Made by a program: the position numbers and the translations under genes. Under the pieces are notes generated by a model. That model was not told the DNA's origin, ran no database searches, and saw only the letters and a list, made by a program, of their open reading frames with translations. DNA of 64,000 nucleotides from Achromobacter aegrifaciens (GTDB lineage: Bacteria; Pseudomonadota; Gammaproteobacteria; Burkholderiales; Burkholderiaceae_B): NCBI RefSeq assembly GCF_902859735.1, contig NZ_CADIJY010000004.1:248001-312000 (forward strand), given 5' to 3'. This document shows, piece by piece, positions 62,566 to 64,000 of the stretch (positions are counted from its first letter, which is position 1; every line of letters begins with the position of its first letter).

Positions 62566-64000
62566 TCAGCGCCCATGCCAATACCGCCGCCCGCGTTCAC
62601 GCTCAGCCCACACATGCAGACCCCCAGCGCCTGAAGTCGCCATCACCGCGCCATCGCGGTCGCTGCGCCAAAACGCCGCGCCCGCGCGCGTCCACCGCAG
62701 TTCCACCGCGCGGGCCGGATGGCGAAAACGGTTCAAATGGCCCACCTGTGCGATCGCATGGCCGGCTGCGGACGCGTCCACCAAGTCCCTGCCCGAGGAC
62801 GATGCCGAACCGTGATGCGGCGCCATCACCACGTCGACTCGGGGCAATACCCGGGCCAGCGCATTTTCCTGAGCCACGCCCACATCGCCCGTCAGCAGCA
62901 GCGCATGCGATGTCCCCTGCACCAGCAGCACGCAGCTATCGGCATTGCGGCCCTGCCCGTTCCTGCCGCCGGCATCCGCGGGGTTCAGGAAGGTGAATGT
63001 CACGCCGTCCACCTCCCAGCTCATGCCGCGCCGGCAACGCCCCACATCGGCGGGCAACGGCGGCGCGGCGCTGCCGGCCTGCGGCCACATCCGGATATCG
63101 CGGCGCAGGAACGCAGCGAGATCGAACGATGCGTAGCTGCGCCCTGCCGGAACCGCCGCCAGCACCGCGCGCAATCCGCCCACGTGGTCCAGGTCGGCAT
63201 GCGACAGGACCAACACGTCCAACCGCCGGATACCCCGCGCCAGCAGGAACGGCGCGACGACGCGTTCGCCCGCGTCGCTGCCGCCGTAATGGCGCGGCCC
63301 CGCGTCAAACAGCAAGGCCTGGCTGGCCGTCTCTACCAGGATGGCGCTACCCTGCCCCACATCCATCGCGCTCATGCGCCAATATCCTTGCTCGGGCCGG
63401 TCGGGCCGCCAAAACAGCAACGGCAGCATGCAGAGCCATCCCAGATGCCTGCCCGGCCATCCGCGCACCTGCAGCGCCCAGACCATGCCCGCCAAGGCCA
63501 TCAGCAGCCAGGGCCACGACGCCGCCGCAACCGGCACGCTGGCCCAGGACGCGTTGCCCACCCAGGACACCGGCGCCATGATCAGGTCGAACGCCTGCAG
63601 GCCCCATAGCCCGGCCAACTCGGCCAGCCCCTGCGCGCCCGGCAAGACCGACAAGGCGGCACACGCCAAAGCCAGCGGCGTCACGACGAAGGTCACGACG
63701 GGAATCGCCACCGCATTGGCAAACGGCGATCCCAACGACACCTGATGCACCAGGTAGGCCAGCAAGGGCGTCAGGCCCACGGTCACCATCAGCTGCAGGC
63801 GCACCGCTTGCGCCAGCCTGGCCGAGCAGCGCGGGCGCCAGCCGGCTTCGCGGTCGACCGGCGCATCTGCGATGCGCAACAGCACCGCCACCGCGCCGAA
63901 CGACAGCCAGAATCCCGGCGACACCGGCGCCCATGGATCCAACGCCACGACCCCCGCAGCCGCGCATGCCAGCACCCGGCCGCCCGACAGCGGCAGACGC
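62566..64000 (-). CDS. comEC: ComEC/Rec2 DNA internalisation protein, 3' part
   Basis: The frame stays open to the window edge, so the 5' end lies outside. The visible part covers the end of the competence (membrane channel) domain, with the DPWAPVSPGFWLSFGAVAVL segment, several helices, and then the C-terminal metallo-beta-lactamase-like domain with MDVGQGSAILVE, DAGPRHYGG, VLSHADLDHVGGL, LLTGDV and APHHGS motifs. ComEC moves single-stranded DNA across the inner membrane. The nuclease-like domain looks intact. It converges with the Bug gene (20-nt gap). Confidence 0.93.
   Translation of the reverse strand, partial: RLPLSGGRVLACAAAGVVALDPWAPVSPGFWLSFGAVAVLLRIADAPVDREAGWRPRCSARLAQAVRLQLMVTVGLTPLLAYLVHQVSLGSPFANAVAIPVVTFVVTPLALACAALSVLPGAQGLAELAGLWGLQAFDLIMAPVSWVGNASWASVPVAAASWPWLLMALAGMVWALQVRGWPGRHLGWLCMLPLLFWRPDRPEQGYWRMSAMDVGQGSAILVETASQALLFDAGPRHYGGSDAGERVVAPFLLARGIRRLDVLVLSHADLDHVGGLRAVLAAVPAGRSYASFDLAAFLRRDIRMWPQAGSAAPPLPADVGRCRRGMSWEVDGVTFTFLNPADAGGRNGQGRNADSCVLLVQGTSHALLLTGDVGVAQENALARVLPRVDVVMAPHHGSASSSGRDLVDASAAGHAIAQVGHLNRFRHPARAVELRWTRAGAAFWRSDRDGAVMATSGAGGLHVWAERERGRRYWHGR

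Noticed and set aside
1-64000. CRISPR arrays, tRNA or rRNA genes, transposons, prophage
   Set aside because: No regularly spaced repeats, no tRNA-like or rRNA sequence, and no transposase, integrase or phage structural protein was recognised.

Overview
The window is about 66% GC with dense, mostly operonic bacterial genes. Gene content (three orphan Bug/TctC-type tricarboxylate receptors, two TRAP cassettes, five LysR regulators, a beta-proteobacterial porin, GreB, NirBD, a FecI-FecR-receptor cassette) points to a beta-proteobacterium of the Alcaligenaceae, most like Achromobacter or Bordetella. This is inferred from family content and style; no rRNA or tRNA lies in the window to confirm it. 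I see no insertion sequence, prophage or CRISPR array.

Layout. 0-2.5 kb: two membrane proteins that each carry a papain-like His/Asn-Cys domain. 2.5-10.7 kb: a catabolic block with an FAD aromatic hydroxylase, a LysR regulator, a divergent sulfatase/cupin/Bug operon and a Bug/BAAT-type acyl hydrolase pair. 10.9-14.9 kb: DUF1415 protein, M20 dipeptidase and a chemoreceptor. 15.0-19.0 kb: Fur-box-headed ECF sigma factor, FecR anti-sigma and TonB receptor. 19.1-23.2 kb: purL. 23.5-26.5 kb: TRAP transporter (Q-M-P order). 26.6-32.2 kb: greB, a PHP phosphatase, an alpha/beta hydrolase, cfa and a GMC oxidoreductase. 32.4-36.6 kb: LysR and nirBD, the latter behind a good sigma-54 promoter and a leader terminator. 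36.6-39.6 kb: a BTAD/TPR regulator divergent from a methyltransferase. 39.8-44.9 kb: a LysR-gltIJKL-dat operon for glutamate/aspartate-type uptake with a D-amino acid aminotransferase. 45.0-52.3 kb: LacI, TRAP receptor, fused TRAP permease, VOC protein, RuBisCO-like protein and DUF1537 acid-sugar kinase. 52.4-55.8 kb: porin, LysR and a TonB-like periplasmic protein. 55.8-62.5 kb: GntR divergent from a five-gene dehydrogenase operon ending in a Bug receptor. 62.6-64 kb: the 3' part of comEC.

The most interesting system is the 45.0-52.3 kb locus. Its RuBisCO-like protein keeps the Lys, Asp/Glu and loop-6 Lys positions of true RuBisCO and sits beside a four-carbon acid-sugar kinase, as in known 3-oxo-isoapionate pathways. 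The upstream apionate enzymes are absent and a VOC metalloprotein takes their place. The second most interesting set is regulatory: a hairpin that encloses the ribosome binding site of the FAD hydroxylase, palindromic LysR and GntR operators, and the sigma-54/attenuator arrangement in front of nirBD.
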